Part shown: positions 44,525 through 56,322 of the stretch, in pieces | Layout of the letters: each line of letters begins with the position of its first letter | Numbering within the stretch: position 1 is the stretch's first letter | Assembly: GCA_052380005.1 (NCBI GenBank) | Contig: JBQTCJ010000009.1 | Direction: 5' to 3' (one strand) | DNA: 64,000 nt | Source of the DNA: Salinarimonas sp052380005 | GTDB taxonomy: Bacteria; Pseudomonadota; Alphaproteobacteria; Rhizobiales; Beijerinckiaceae | Notes under the pieces: generated by a model | Databases searched by the model: none | What the model was told of the DNA's origin: nothing | What the model saw: only the letters and a program-made list of their open reading frames with translations | Translations under genes and position numbers: made by a program

Positions 44525-45061
44525 ATGACCCCGGAGAAGCCCTTACGGGGCGCCTTGCCCCGCTCGACCTTCGTCCTGGGCGGCGCGCGCTCCGGCAAGA
44601 GCCGGCACGCCGAGGCGCTGGTCGAGGCCTGCGCGCCGCCGTGGGTCTACGTGGCGACCGCGCAGGCCTTCGATTCGGAGATGGAGGCGCGCATCGCCGA
44701 GCACCGCGCCCGCCGGCCGCAGGGCTGGATCACGCGCGACGCGCCGCTCGACCTGCCGGAGGCGATCCGCGAGGGGCCGGCGGGGGCGCCGATCCTGGTC
44801 GACTGCCTGACCCTGTGGGTGACGAACCTGATCCTCGCCGAGCGCGACGTCGCCGCGGCCGGCACGGCGCTCGAGGCCGCCTGCCGGGGCGCGCCGGGGC
44901 CGGTCGTGCTCGTGTCGAACGAGGTCGGGCTCGGCATCGTCCCCGACAACGCGCTGGCCCGGCGCTTCCGCGACGAGGCGGGCCGCCTGCACCAGCGGCT
45001 CGCCGCCGCGGCGGACGCCGTGACGTTCATGGTGGCGGGCCTGCCGATGCGGGTGAAGTGA
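44525..45061 (+). CDS. cobU: Adenosylcobinamide kinase/adenosylcobinamide-phosphate guanylyltransferase
   Basis: A 178-residue bifunctional enzyme (CobU/CobP) that phosphorylates adenosylcobinamide and transfers GMP to it in nucleotide-loop assembly. The P-loop VLGGARSGKSRHAE is at residues 17-30, the catalytic His region IAEHRARRP near residue 57, and VSNEVGLGIVP near residue 136 is typical. It is divergent from the riboswitch operon and not under that riboswitch. Loop-assembly partners cobS/cobV, cobT/cobU and cobC are not in the window. Confidence 0.93.
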   Translation: MTPEKPLRGALPRSTFVLGGARSGKSRHAEALVEACAPPWVYVATAQAFDSEMEARIAEHRARRPQGWITRDAPLDLPEAIREGPAGAPILVDCLTLWVTNLILAERDVAAAGTALEAACRGAPGPVVLVSNEVGLGIVPDNALARRFRDEAGRLHQRLAAAADAVTFMVAGLPMRVK

Positions 45062-45106
45062 GGAGCGGGCGCCGAGCCGTGCGCTGCGCCCCGGCCCGAA
45101 CAGAGA

Positions 45107-45134
45107 GAGGCCCCCGGGTCTCCCCGGGGGCCTC
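45107..45134 (-). terminator. Strong hairpin between cobU and groEL ends
   Basis: GAGGCCCCCGGG (45107-45118) pairs with CCCGGGGGCCTC (45123-45134) around a four-base loop. It lies between the convergent cobU and groEL genes and can serve both. The stem is very stable, and the T-run is poor on both sides. Confidence 0.6.
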
Positions 45135-45171
45135 CTGATCATCCTCGCGCGGTGCGGGAGGGGCGCCGGGC

Positions 45172-46827
<1,656 letters not shown>

Positions 46828-46928
46828 GTGCTCATTTTCCTTGCATGTGCGGCCCTCGGGGCCGGCGCGGAGGCCGGCGCGCGGCGAGGGTCGATCGTTC
46901 GGACGGAGTCGACGCGGGTGCCGTCCGC

Positions 46929-47219
46929 TTACGCGGCGACGACGCCCATGATGTCGCTCTCCTTCATGATCAGGAGATCCTGACCGTCGATGCGCACCTC
47001 GGTGCCGGACCACTTGCCGAACAGCACGCGGTCGCCGGCCTTGACGTCCAGCGGCTGGACCTTGCCGGTCTCGTCGCGGGCGCCCGGACCGACCGCCACG
47101 ATCTCGCCCTCCTGGGGCTTCTCCTTGGCGGTGTCGGGGATGATGATCCCGCCCTTCGTCTTCTCCTCCGCCTCGATACGGCGGACGACGACGCGGTCGT
47201 GCAGGGGACGGAAGTTCAT
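46929..47219 (-). CDS. groS: Co-chaperonin GroES (10 kDa)
   Basis: A 96-residue co-chaperonin that caps GroEL. The start FRPLHDRVVVRRIEAEEKTKG and the mobile-loop GGIIIPDTAKEKPQ are standard. I use ATG 47219; an upstream in-frame ATG at 47264 would add 15 unlikely residues. It is the first gene of groESL. Confidence 0.98.
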   Translation of the reverse strand: MNFRPLHDRVVVRRIEAEEKTKGGIIIPDTAKEKPQEGEIVAVGPGARDETGKVQPLDVKAGDRVLFGKWSGTEVRIDGQDLLIMKESDIMGVVAA

Positions 47220-47291
47220 GGGGTGGCGTCCTCTATGCAGGCGGGGCGCGGTCGGATAGAACACGCCCGCCGTCAGGGTTGCTCGTGGCTG

Positions 47292-47318
47292 TTAGCACTC
47301 ACGCGAAGGGAGTGCCAA
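47292..47318 (-). promoter_or_regulatory. CIRCE element (HrcA operator)
   Basis: On the plus strand TTAGCACTC, nine bases, GAGTGCCAA. This is the CIRCE inverted repeat with a single change from the consensus (GAGTGCTAA). It lies just downstream of the predicted transcription start of groESL, so HrcA would block the promoter until heat shock. Confidence 0.93.
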
Positions 47319-47329
47319 AGCATGCCCGC

Positions 47330-47358
47330 GAGATAGGCGGGATGGGGCGTGCTGTCAA
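47330..47358 (-). promoter_or_regulatory. groESL promoter
   Basis: On the minus strand TTGACA (47358-47353), 17 bases, TATCTC (47335-47330). A perfect -35 and good -10 at ideal spacing place the start at about 47323, immediately before CIRCE. This is a housekeeping-sigma-type promoter rather than a heat-shock-sigma type. Confidence 0.75.
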
Positions 47359-47369
47359 GGACGACGCGC

Positions 47370-48278
47370 CTATCGCCGCGTCGCCACCACCGCCCCGGCC
47401 ACGATCAGCCCCGCGCCGGCGAGCGTCGCCCAGCCCGGCACCTCCCCGAACAGCACGAGCCCCAGGGCCGCCGCCCAGACCAGCGCCGTGTAGTCGATCG
47501 GCGCGATGCGCGCGGCCTCCGCCGAGCGGAAGGCGCGCGCCAGCAGGAGGTGGCCGCCGACGCCGAGCGTGCCGACGAGGCAGAACAGGAGGGCGAGGTC
47601 GCCCGTGAGCGGTTCCCAGACGTAGACCGCGGGGCCCGCGAGCACGAGGGCGGGGAACAGGTGCTGGAGCGCCACGATCGTGACGACCCCGTCGATGCGC
47701 GCCCTCGCACGCACCAGCACCATGGCGAGCGCGTAGAACACGGCCGCGGCGAGCCCGGCCGCGACGCCGAGCGGATCGAGCGTCACGCCGGACGCGAAAC
47801 CGCGAGAGAAGCCTCGAGAGAGGCTTTCCTGGCCGAACACGATCACCAGCATGCCGGCGAAGCCGATGGCGAGCGCCGCGAGCGCGCGGGCGCCGACCCG
47901 CTCCTTCAGGATCAGCGCGCCGAACAGCGCCATGAAGCCCGGCGCGAGGAACGACAGCGCCGTCGCCTCCGCGAGCGGCAGCCGGGAGAGGGCGGTGAAG
48001 AAGCTCAGGCCCGTCGCCACGACGAGGAGCCCGCGCACGAAATTGATCCGCAGCGTCTCCAGGGTGGGCACCCGCGGGCGTGTCCACGCCACGACCGCCG
48101 CGATCGCGAACGCCCCGAAGGCGAAGCGCAGGAACGTCACCTGCACGACCGGCAGGCTCGCGGTCGCGAGCTTCACGGCGGCGTCCATGCCCGACAGGAG
48201 CCCGATGCCGAGCACCGCGTCGCGGATCGCGCGGGGGAGGGAGGCGGGGGCCGCGTCGAGGGCCGTGGGGGAGGGCAT
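47370..48278 (-). CDS. EamA/DMT family transporter
   Basis: A 302-residue inner-membrane protein with ten hydrophobic segments in two EamA repeats (for example FLRFAFGAFAIAAVV and LEVPG-type FGEVPGWATLAGAGLIVAG at the end). DMT proteins export amino acids, nucleotides or drugs; no substrate can be given. Its 3' end is only 12 bases upstream of the groESL -35 box and runs in the same direction, so read-through into groES is possible. Confidence 0.88.
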   Translation of the reverse strand: MPSPTALDAAPASLPRAIRDAVLGIGLLSGMDAAVKLATASLPVVQVTFLRFAFGAFAIAAVVAWTRPRVPTLETLRINFVRGLLVVATGLSFFTALSRLPLAEATALSFLAPGFMALFGALILKERVGARALAALAIGFAGMLVIVFGQESLSRGFSRGFASGVTLDPLGVAAGLAAAVFYALAMVLVRARARIDGVVTIVALQHLFPALVLAGPAVYVWEPLTGDLALLFCLVGTLGVGGHLLLARAFRSAEAARIAPIDYTALVWAAALGLVLFGEVPGWATLAGAGLIVAGAVVATRR

Positions 48279-48352
48279 GGGGAGCGGGGTCCGGTTCGGG
48301 GAGACGACGTTCTCGCACGCGCCGGGCCGACGCGGTAGGCCTGCGCGGCCGC

Positions 48353-48472
48353 TCACGCGGCGATCATTCGCCGCCACCGCTCCGGCGTTATCCCGTAGGC
48401 CGCCTTGAACCGCCGGGTCATGTGGCTCTGGTCGGCGAAGCCGGCGGCGAGCGCGGCTTGTGCCAGTGCGGC
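48353..48472 (-). pseudogene. AraC-family regulator remnant (C-terminal HTH only)
   Basis: The minus-strand frame ending at 48353 reads LAQAALAAGFADQSHMTRRF then KAAYGITPERWRRMIAA, the second helix-turn-helix of an AraC regulator. It is cut off by an in-frame TAG at 48473-48475, leaving about 39 residues with no start. I could not pick up the rest of the protein in another frame, so it is a decayed fragment rather than a simple frameshift. It lies between the EamA gene and the DUF2306-like gene. Confidence 0.75.
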
Positions 48473-48584
48473 CTACGCCGGCGCGGTGCCGGCGCGTATC
48501 GCGGCGCGGGCTTGCTCCACGCTGGTGGGGGCTGACCGCTCGGGGTGGACACGCCGACGGTGGGCGTGGTGGTCTGGCGGGACG

Positions 48585-49004
48585 GTGTCCCATCAGGTCT
48601 GTGCATTGTCCCTCGCCCCGCTCTTCGCCGCTCCGCCCCTCGTCCAGGTCCACGCCGTCGCGGCCATCGCCGCGCTCCTGCTGGGCGTCTTCCAGCTGCT
48701 CCGGCCGAAGGGCGGTGGCGGGCATCGCCTCGTCGGCTGGATCTGGATCTCGCTCATGCTGGTCGTGGCGATCTCGTCCTTCGGGTTCGTCTACGATCCA
48801 CTGATCGGCCGCTTCTCGTGGATCCACGGCCTGTCGGCCTTCACCGTCGCCATGGTCGCGGTCGGCGCCTGGGAGGCGCGGCGGCACAGGGTGCAGGCGC
48901 ACCGTACGACGATGCTGATGCTGTTCTGGTTCGCTCTCGTCGTCACCGGTGCCTTCACGCTGCTGCCGGGGCGCATCATGCACGCGGTCGTCTTCGGCGG
49001 TTGA
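48585..49004 (+). CDS. DUF2306-type small membrane protein
   Basis: A 139-residue protein with four hydrophobic segments. The middle contains HRLVGWIWISLMLVVAISSF, and HTTMLMLF-like wording (VQAHRTTMLMLFWFALVV) follows, matching DUF2306/heme-related four-helix proteins. His residues at the ends of helices could bind heme. The start is uncertain: GTG 48585 is used; the frame is open to 48405, but the extra part overlaps the AraC remnant and looks non-coding. Confidence 0.7.
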   Translation: MSHQVCALSLAPLFAAPPLVQVHAVAAIAALLLGVFQLLRPKGGGGHRLVGWIWISLMLVVAISSFGFVYDPLIGRFSWIHGLSAFTVAMVAVGAWEARRHRVQAHRTTMLMLFWFALVVTGAFTLLPGRIMHAVVFGG

Positions 49005-49025
49005 TCCCGCTTTCGCTCGGCGCGC

Positions 49026-49343
49026 TCACCCCACCCGCGTCAGCCGCCTGCGGTTGGCGCGCACGCGGCGGCGGTAGAGCCGCACCACGTCCTCGGCGGT
49101 GGCGGGGCCGCGGCCGGTGAGGGCGGCGCGGGCGACGAGGTACTGCGCGTCGGCGAGGGCGCCGAGCTTCTCGGGCACCATCAGGCCGGCCTCGCGCGCG
49201 GCGGGCAGCGCGCCCGTCGCCATGCCGAAGAGCCTCAGGCCGATGACCGCCTGCGATTCGAGCCCGAGCCGCGTCGAGGCGAGCCAGAGGTCGAGCCACG
49301 GGCGCTGGAGGCGTGCGAAGGAGGCGAGGGCGGTGCGGGTCAT
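49026..49343 (-). CDS. Unknown small helical protein
   Basis: A 105-residue protein, mostly helical, with aromatic residues at the N-terminus (LQRPWLDLWLASTRLGLES) and an Arg-rich end (RLYRRRVRANRRRL). The length and composition recall phasin-like or so-called antifreeze proteins of Rhizobiales, but I cannot assign it firmly. It converges on the DUF2306-like gene with 21 bases between them. Confidence 0.6.
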   Translation of the reverse strand: MTRTALASFARLQRPWLDLWLASTRLGLESQAVIGLRLFGMATGALPAAREAGLMVPEKLGALADAQYLVARAALTGRGPATAEDVVRLYRRRVRANRRRLTRVG

Positions 49344-49458
49344 CGATCGGCCTCTCGGGGGAGCGCGCCGGCGGGCGCGCGGCTTTCCTCAACCCGCGGG
49401 GGGCGAGTCTGGTTCTGCCGTCGCGAAGCCTAGCCGTTCCCGCGCCGTCGCGCGAGGC

Positions 49459-50343
49459 TCATCCGAGCCGGTGTCCCATGCGCCCGGCGAGGTCCTGGAT
49501 GTACTGCCAGGCCGTGCGCCCCGAGCGCGCGCCGCGCGTCGTCGCCCATTCGAGCGCCTCGCGCCGAACGGCCTCGGGATCGGCCGTCTGGAGCCCGAGC
49601 GCGTCGCGATAGCCGAAGACCATGGCGAGGTACTCGTCCTGCGAGCACTTGTGGAAGCCGAGCCAGAGCCCGAACCGGTCCGACAGCGAGACCTTCTCCT
49701 CCACCGCCTCCCCGGGGTTGATGGCGGTCGCGCGCTCGTTGTCGACCATGTCGCGCGGCATCAGGTGGCGGCGGTTCGAGGTGGCGTAGAACAGCACGTT
49801 CTCGGGCCGCCCCTCGACGCCGCCCTCGAGAACGGCCTTGAGCGCCTTGTAGGACGTGTCGTCGGCGTCGAAGGAGAGGTCGTCGCAGAAGACGAGGAAG
49901 CGGTGCGCGTCGTCGCGCACGAGGTTCATCAGGTCGGGCAGGCTCTCGATGTCCTCCCGGTGGATCTCGACGAGCTTGAGCGGCTCGCGGCGTGTCATGC
50001 GACGCTCGTTCACCTCGGTGTGGACCGCCTTGACGAGGGAGGACTTGCCCATGCCGCGCGCGCCCCACAGGAGGGCGTTGTTCGCCGGCAGCCCGTCGGC
50101 GAAGCGCCGCGTGTTGTCGAGCAGCGTGTCGCGCACCCGGTCGATGCCGTGCAGCAGCGCGATCGGGACGCGGTTGACCTTCGCCACGGGTGCCAGGCGA
50201 GTGCGGTCGGGCTTCCAGACGAAGGCGTCCGCGGCCGTCGGGTCGAACGGCGCGGGCGCCGGCGGCGCGAGCCGCTCGAGCGCCTCCGCGATGCGACGGG
50301 TGAGGCTCGCGAGCTCTGGTAGGTCTGGCGTGTCGGTCGTCAT
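49459..50343 (-). CDS. DUF815 family AAA-type ATPase
   Basis: A 294-residue ATP-binding protein of the DUF815 family. Walker A GARGMGKSS is at residues 94-102, Walker B FLVFCDDLSFD near residue 150, and a sensor-like Asn/Arg segment FYATSNRRHLMPRDM near residue 186. The role of the family is not established. I use ATG 50343, since an in-frame extension to 50406 adds 21 atypical residues. It is 91 bases downstream of the methyltransferase gene on the same strand. Confidence 0.88.
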   Translation of the reverse strand: MTTDTPDLPELASLTRRIAEALERLAPPAPAPFDPTAADAFVWKPDRTRLAPVAKVNRVPIALLHGIDRVRDTLLDNTRRFADGLPANNALLWGARGMGKSSLVKAVHTEVNERRMTRREPLKLVEIHREDIESLPDLMNLVRDDAHRFLVFCDDLSFDADDTSYKALKAVLEGGVEGRPENVLFYATSNRRHLMPRDMVDNERATAINPGEAVEEKVSLSDRFGLWLGFHKCSQDEYLAMVFGYRDALGLQTADPEAVRREALEWATTRGARSGRTAWQYIQDLAGRMGHRLG

Positions 50344-50434
50344 CCGGATGCGCTCCCCTGGCGCGTTGCGCATCCGGTGCTTAGCCGAGCCCGGGAGCGG
50401 GTTCAATTCTCCCGCCCCCGCCGCGGCCGGCGGA

Positions 50435-52138
<1,704 letters not shown>

Positions 52139-52411
52139 GGCGTCTTCCTTCCGTCGTCGTTCTTCGAGCGGTCGTTCTCGGGGCGGCCGAGATCCACCGC
52201 GCCCGCTGCTGCGGACGCGGCCGGACGGCCGTTTGGGGAACGCGGCGTCTGCCGCGCATCGGCGGGTGCGCGTGGCGGCCGGAACGGGCCGATCGAGGCG
52301 GGCGACGTGGCCGCGGCGAAGCCACGGACACACTGGTAGGACGACCTCGAGGGAGCCGCCGGACGGCGCCCGCTCGACGGGGCGGCGCGAACCACGCGCT
52401 GGACGGATAGG

Positions 52412-52440
52412 ACACTACGCCGCTTCACAGGAATTGTCAG
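52412..52440 (-). promoter_or_regulatory. Candidate promoter of betaine synthase gene
   Basis: Minus strand CTGACA (52440-52435), 17 bases, TAGTGT (52417-52412). It lies in the AT-richer patch. A start near 52405 gives a 5' leader of about 265 bases, unusually long for this gene-dense DNA. Confidence 0.45.
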
Positions 52441-52773
52441 GCTTACATCTGCGATTTCTTTGTGCTATGAGGGACGATCACACAGAATTTGTCGCGCCGC
52501 AGCGAAGTCGAGCGCGGAGACGCGCCTTGTGGCGCCGAGGCTGCCGCGAATCCATTACAGAGCAAGCGCTGAAGGAGACTTCGCGCGTTCTCTGCGGATA
52601 GCCTGGGGCCGTGATGCGAAGCCGGCGAAAGCGCTTGCCCGGTGCGGCTCTTCTGCGGCATGCGGAGCGTGTTTTCCGGCTCGCGCCGCCCGGCGCGGGC
52701 GTCCCCGCGGCCGGGCGCCTGCGACCCGCGCGCGCGGGTCGCGACCCGTCCACCGCGGCGCGGCGCTCGCGAA

Positions 52774-52801
52774 TTGCTTTCGTGCGCTCGGTCGCTATAG
52801 T
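52774..52801 (+). promoter_or_regulatory. Promoter of yajC-secD-secF operon
   Basis: TTGCTT (52774-52779), 16 bases, TATAGT (52796-52801). Good match with a start near 52808, about 90 bases before the yajC ATG. Confidence 0.6.
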
Positions 52802-52899
52802 CCGCGCCGCTTTCCGACCTCGTCGAGCGGATGCGTCCCTCCGATCAGCGCCGCCGGCGCGGGCCGCGCCGCGCGCTTCCGAAATGGAGCCAGCGTGCC

Positions 52900-53196
52900 A
52901 TGAGTGAACCCAACGTCTTCCTGCAGCTCGTCCCCTTCATCCTCATTTTCGTCATCATGTGGTTCCTGATCATTCGCCCGCAGCAGAAGCGGGTGAAGGC
53001 GCATCAGGAGATGGTGAAGGCGCTGCGCCGCGGGGACCAGATCGTCACCTCCGGCGGCATCGTGGGCAAGATCTCCAAGGTCGTCGACGACGCCGAGATC
53101 GAGGTCGAGATCGCCGAGGGCGTGCGGGTTCGCATCGTGCGCGGGATGGTGACCGAGGTCCGCTCGAAGAGCGAGCCGGTGAAGATCGACAAGTGA
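52900..53196 (+). CDS. yajC: Preprotein translocase subunit YajC
   Basis: A 98-residue single-pass inner-membrane protein of the SecDF-YajC complex. The hydrophobic segment FLQLVPFILIFVIMWFLIIR (residues 6-25) precedes the typical PQQKRVKAHQEM and RGDQIVTSGGIVGKI. ATG 52900 fits the family; an in-frame extension to 52831 is Arg-rich and unlikely. It heads the string to secD, 97 bases on. Confidence 0.96.
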   Translation: MSEPNVFLQLVPFILIFVIMWFLIIRPQQKRVKAHQEMVKALRRGDQIVTSGGIVGKISKVVDDAEIEVEIAEGVRVRIVRGMVTEVRSKSEPVKIDK

Positions 53197-53293
53197 GCGT
53201 CGATTCGGCCCGCTGAGGCCGGGCGCCCGGGACCGCCCGTGGGTCCATGCGTCGGCTTCGGGCCTCGGGCGCGAGAGGAAGGTTCGTTCGGGA

Positions 53294-54898
53294 ATGTTGC
53301 GCTTCAAGACCTCGACCACGATCGCCATCCTGGCGGCGGTCGCCTTCGGCATGCTGCTGGCCATGCCGAACCTGCTGTCGCAGAGCCAGCGGGACGCGCT
53401 CGCGGCGGCGACGCCGAGCTTCGTGCCTTCCTTCCTCGTGCCGACCCAGGGCATCGTGCTCGGGCTCGACCTCCAGGGCGGATCGCACGTCCTGCTCGAG
53501 GTGGATGTCGAGGAGCTGATGCGCCGCGAGGCGCAGAACCTGCGCGACCAGGTCCGCCAGACCCTGCGCGAGACCCGCACGCCGCTGGAGGGCGGCATCC
53601 AGACGACGACGCAGGGCGTCAGCGTGCGGGTGCCGGACGACGCGGCGCGCGCCCAGCTGCTGCCGCTCTTGGAGGAGCTCGAGGTCCCGCTCGAGAACGC
53701 CGCCATCGGCCAGGCGGGCACGGCCGTCGTCGTCACGGAGGGGCCGGGCGGGCTGATCAGCGCGAGCTTCACGGAAGCCGGTGTCGTCGAGCGGGTGTCG
53801 CGCGCCGTCACCCAGGCGATCGAGGTGCTGCGCCAGCGCGTCGACGCGCTCGGGACGACGGAGCCCAACATCCAGCGCCAGGGTGAGGACCGCATCCTCG
53901 TGCAGGTGCCGGGCCTGCAGGATCCCGAGCGGCTCAAGACCATCCTCGGCGAGACGGCCCAGCTCGAGTTCCGCTTCCTCGCCAACCCCGGCGACAGCGA
54001 CGTCGAGATGCTGCCCTCCGAGGATCTGGGCGGCGAGCCCGTCGCGGTCGAGCGGCAGATCATCGTGGGCGGCGAGGACCTGATCGACGCCCAGCCCGCC
54101 TTCGACCAGCAGACCAACGAGCCGATCGTCAACTTCCGCTTCAACGTCTCCGGCGCGCAGCGCTTCGGCGACGCGACGACGCGCAACGTCGGCCGCCAGC
54201 TCGCCATCGTGCTCGACGACCGGGTGATCTCCGCCCCGCGGGTGCAGTCGCCCATCACCGGCGGCTCGGGGCAGATCTCCGGTCAGTTCTCCGTCCAGGA
54301 GGCGAACGACCTCTCGGTGCTGCTGCGTGCCGGCGCGCTGCCGGCGCGGCTCACGATCGTCGAGGAGCGCACCGTCGGGCCGGGGCTCGGCGCCGATTCG
54401 ATCCGCGCGGGCGTCACCGCCGCGATCGTGGGCGCGCTCCTCGTCGTGGTCTTCATGGTCGCGTCCTACGGCTTCTTCGGCGTGCTGGCGACGATCTCGC
54501 TCACGGTGAACGTGATCCTGATCCTCGGCCTGCTCTCGGCGCTGGGCGCGACACTGACGCTTCCGGGCATCGCCGGCATCGTGCTGACCATCGGCATGGC
54601 GGTCGATTCGAACGTCTTGATCTTCGAGCGCGTGCGCGAGGAGGAACGGCTCGGCCGCTCGGCGGTGTCGTCACTCGACACGGGCTTCTCGCGGGCGCTG
54701 GGCACCATCCTCGACGCCAACATCACGACGCTGATCGCCGCTGCGGTGCTGTTCTTCCTCGGCACCGGCCCGGTGCGCGGCTTCGCCGTGACGCTGTCGC
54801 TCGGCATCATCACGACCGTCTTCACCGCCTACACCCTCACCCGCCTGATGGTCGCGACCTGGTTCCGGGTCCGCCGGCCCAAGTCGCTCGCGGTTTGA
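53294..54898 (+). CDS. secD: Protein translocase subunit SecD
   Basis: A 534-residue inner-membrane protein that uses the proton gradient to aid Sec-dependent export. The first helix is followed by LGLDLQGGSHVLLEVD (near residue 56), the D1 motif. The periplasmic P1 domain lies between about residues 75 and 370, and five more helices follow, with IVLTIGMAVDSNVLIFERVREE near residue 430 as the D4-type motif. It is 15 bases upstream of secF. Confidence 0.97.
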   Translation: MLRFKTSTTIAILAAVAFGMLLAMPNLLSQSQRDALAAATPSFVPSFLVPTQGIVLGLDLQGGSHVLLEVDVEELMRREAQNLRDQVRQTLRETRTPLEGGIQTTTQGVSVRVPDDAARAQLLPLLEELEVPLENAAIGQAGTAVVVTEGPGGLISASFTEAGVVERVSRAVTQAIEVLRQRVDALGTTEPNIQRQGEDRILVQVPGLQDPERLKTILGETAQLEFRFLANPGDSDVEMLPSEDLGGEPVAVERQIIVGGEDLIDAQPAFDQQTNEPIVNFRFNVSGAQRFGDATTRNVGRQLAIVLDDRVISAPRVQSPITGGSGQISGQFSVQEANDLSVLLRAGALPARLTIVEERTVGPGLGADSIRAGVTAAIVGALLVVVFMVASYGFFGVLATISLTVNVILILGLLSALGATLTLPGIAGIVLTIGMAVDSNVLIFERVREEERLGRSAVSSLDTGFSRALGTILDANITTLIAAAVLFFLGTGPVRGFAVTLSLGIITTVFTAYTLTRLMVATWFRVRRPKSLAV

Positions 54899-54913
54899 GG
54901 AGGAGCACCGGCC

Positions 54914-55873
54914 ATGTGGCTCGTCCGTTACATCCCCGTCGAGACGAAGTACTCCTTCATGCGCTATCGGCGCTGGAGCTTCCCGTTCTCGGCGGCACTC
55001 TCGATCCTGTGCGTCGCGGCCTTCTTCGGGCTGGGCATGAACTTCGGCATCGACTTCCGCGGCGGCACGCTCGTCGAGCTGCAGTCGCGCGAGGGGCCGG
55101 CGAACATCGCCCAGATCCGCGACGAGGCGAACGCGCTCGGCTTCGGGCAGGTGGAGGTGCAGGAGTTCGGCACCCCGCGCGACGTCTCGCTGCGCGTCCA
55201 GGTGCAGGAGGCGCGGGACGGCCTCACCGAGGAGGAGGTCCAGCAGGAGGTCGTCGCCGACCTGCGCGCGGCCTTCGAGGACGACTACACCTTCCGCCGC
55301 GTCGAGGTGGTGGGCCCGCGCGTCTCGGGCGAGCTCGTCCAGTCCGGGACGCTCGGCGTCGTGTTCGCGATCTTCGGCGTGCTGGTCTACCTCTGGTTCC
55401 GGTTCGAGTGGCACTTCGCGGTGGGTGCCGTCATCGCCACGCTGCACGACCTCGTGCTGACGATCGGCTTCTTCGCCATCACGCAGATCGAGTTCAACAT
55501 GACCTCGATCGCCGCGATCCTCACCATCCTCGGCTACTCGCTCAACGACACGGTGGTGGTCTACGACCGCATCCGAGAGACGCTGCGCAAGTACAAGCGG
55601 CTCACCGTCCACCAGGTGCTCGACGTCGCCATCAACGCCACGCTCTCGCGCACGATCCTGACCGGCGTCACCACCTTCCTGGCGCTGATGGCGCTCGCGA
55701 TCCTGGGCGGCGAGGTGATCAAGGGCTTCGCCTACGCCATGATCTTCGGCCTCGTGGTCGGCACCTATTCGTCCGTGTTCATCGCCGCGCCGATCCTGAT
55801 CTATCTCGGCGTGCGCCCGGCGAGCGAGATCGCCGAGGCGGAGGCGGCGGCGCGCGCGCAGCCGGCCGAGTAA
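54914..55873 (+). CDS. secF: Protein translocase subunit SecF
   Basis: A 319-residue partner of SecD with six helices. FGIDFRGGTLVELQ near residue 44 and YSLNDTVVVYDRIRE near residue 211 are the conserved motifs. GGAGG precedes the ATG at 54914. The operon continues with the DUF498 gene, 13 bases on. Confidence 0.97.
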   Translation: MWLVRYIPVETKYSFMRYRRWSFPFSAALSILCVAAFFGLGMNFGIDFRGGTLVELQSREGPANIAQIRDEANALGFGQVEVQEFGTPRDVSLRVQVQEARDGLTEEEVQQEVVADLRAAFEDDYTFRRVEVVGPRVSGELVQSGTLGVVFAIFGVLVYLWFRFEWHFAVGAVIATLHDLVLTIGFFAITQIEFNMTSIAAILTILGYSLNDTVVVYDRIRETLRKYKRLTVHQVLDVAINATLSRTILTGVTTFLALMALAILGGEVIKGFAYAMIFGLVVGTYSSVFIAAPILIYLGVRPASEIAEAEAAARAQPAE

Positions 55874-55886
55874 GGGGCGCGACGCC

Positions 55887-56288
55887 ATGCCCGCGGACGA
55901 CCGCCGAGGCGCCTCGCTGCACGACGGCTTCGTCCCCGGTCGCTGGGCGATCGACGCCTACGGAGCGGGCGGCTTCCGCTTCGCCGACATGTCGCATCGC
56001 GGCTCGATCCTGGCGCTGCCGTCGGGCGTTCACGCCTGGGACCCGGCGACGCCCGCGGATTTGACGCTCGCCGCCTTCGCCCCAGCTCTTCGGGAGGCGG
56101 ACGCGATGGAGCTCCTGCTCGTCGGCGTCGGGGCGGATCTCGTGCTCTTGCCGGAGGAGGTCATGTGGGGACTGCGCGAGAGAGGCCTGCGGGTCGAGGT
56201 GATGCAGACGGGTGCGGCGGCGCGCACCTATACGATCCTGCTCGGCGAGAGGCGCCGCGTCGGCGCGGCGCTGCTCGCCGTCCCCTGA
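55887..56288 (+). CDS. Mth938-like (DUF498) domain protein
   Basis: A 133-residue protein of the Mth938/DUF498 family, related to the human assembly factor NDUFAF3. The fold pattern includes LLVGVGADLVLLPEEV near residue 76 and EVMQTGAAARTYTILLGERR near residue 103. It lies between secF and a phytoene-synthase-like gene; human NDUFAF3 and NDUFAF6 are both complex I assembly factors, so this pairing may be functional, but bacterial roles are not shown. Confidence 0.85.
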   Translation: MPADDRRGASLHDGFVPGRWAIDAYGAGGFRFADMSHRGSILALPSGVHAWDPATPADLTLAAFAPALREADAMELLLVGVGADLVLLPEEVMWGLRERGLRVEVMQTGAAARTYTILLGERRRVGAALLAVP

Positions 56289-56322
56289 GGACCGGCCCGC
56301 TTCGGATCCCGCGGAGGTCACC

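Larger units (their letters stand above)
52139..52899. other. Long divergent intergenic region
   Basis: This 761-base gap between the betaine synthase and yajC has no ORF I believe. It contains a candidate minus-strand promoter at 52412-52440, a possible plus-strand one (TTACAT at 52443, 16 bases, CTATGA at 52465) and the yajC promoter at 52774. Bases 52430-52500 are markedly richer in A and T than the rest. A small RNA starting near 52475 is possible, but no terminator or known RNA fold was seen. Confidence 0.6.

Noticed and set aside
52460..52903. Plus-strand ORF of 147 codons upstream of yajC
   Set aside because: GTG start without a ribosome-binding site, Arg/Ala-rich sequence without features, and it overlaps the yajC promoter and start.
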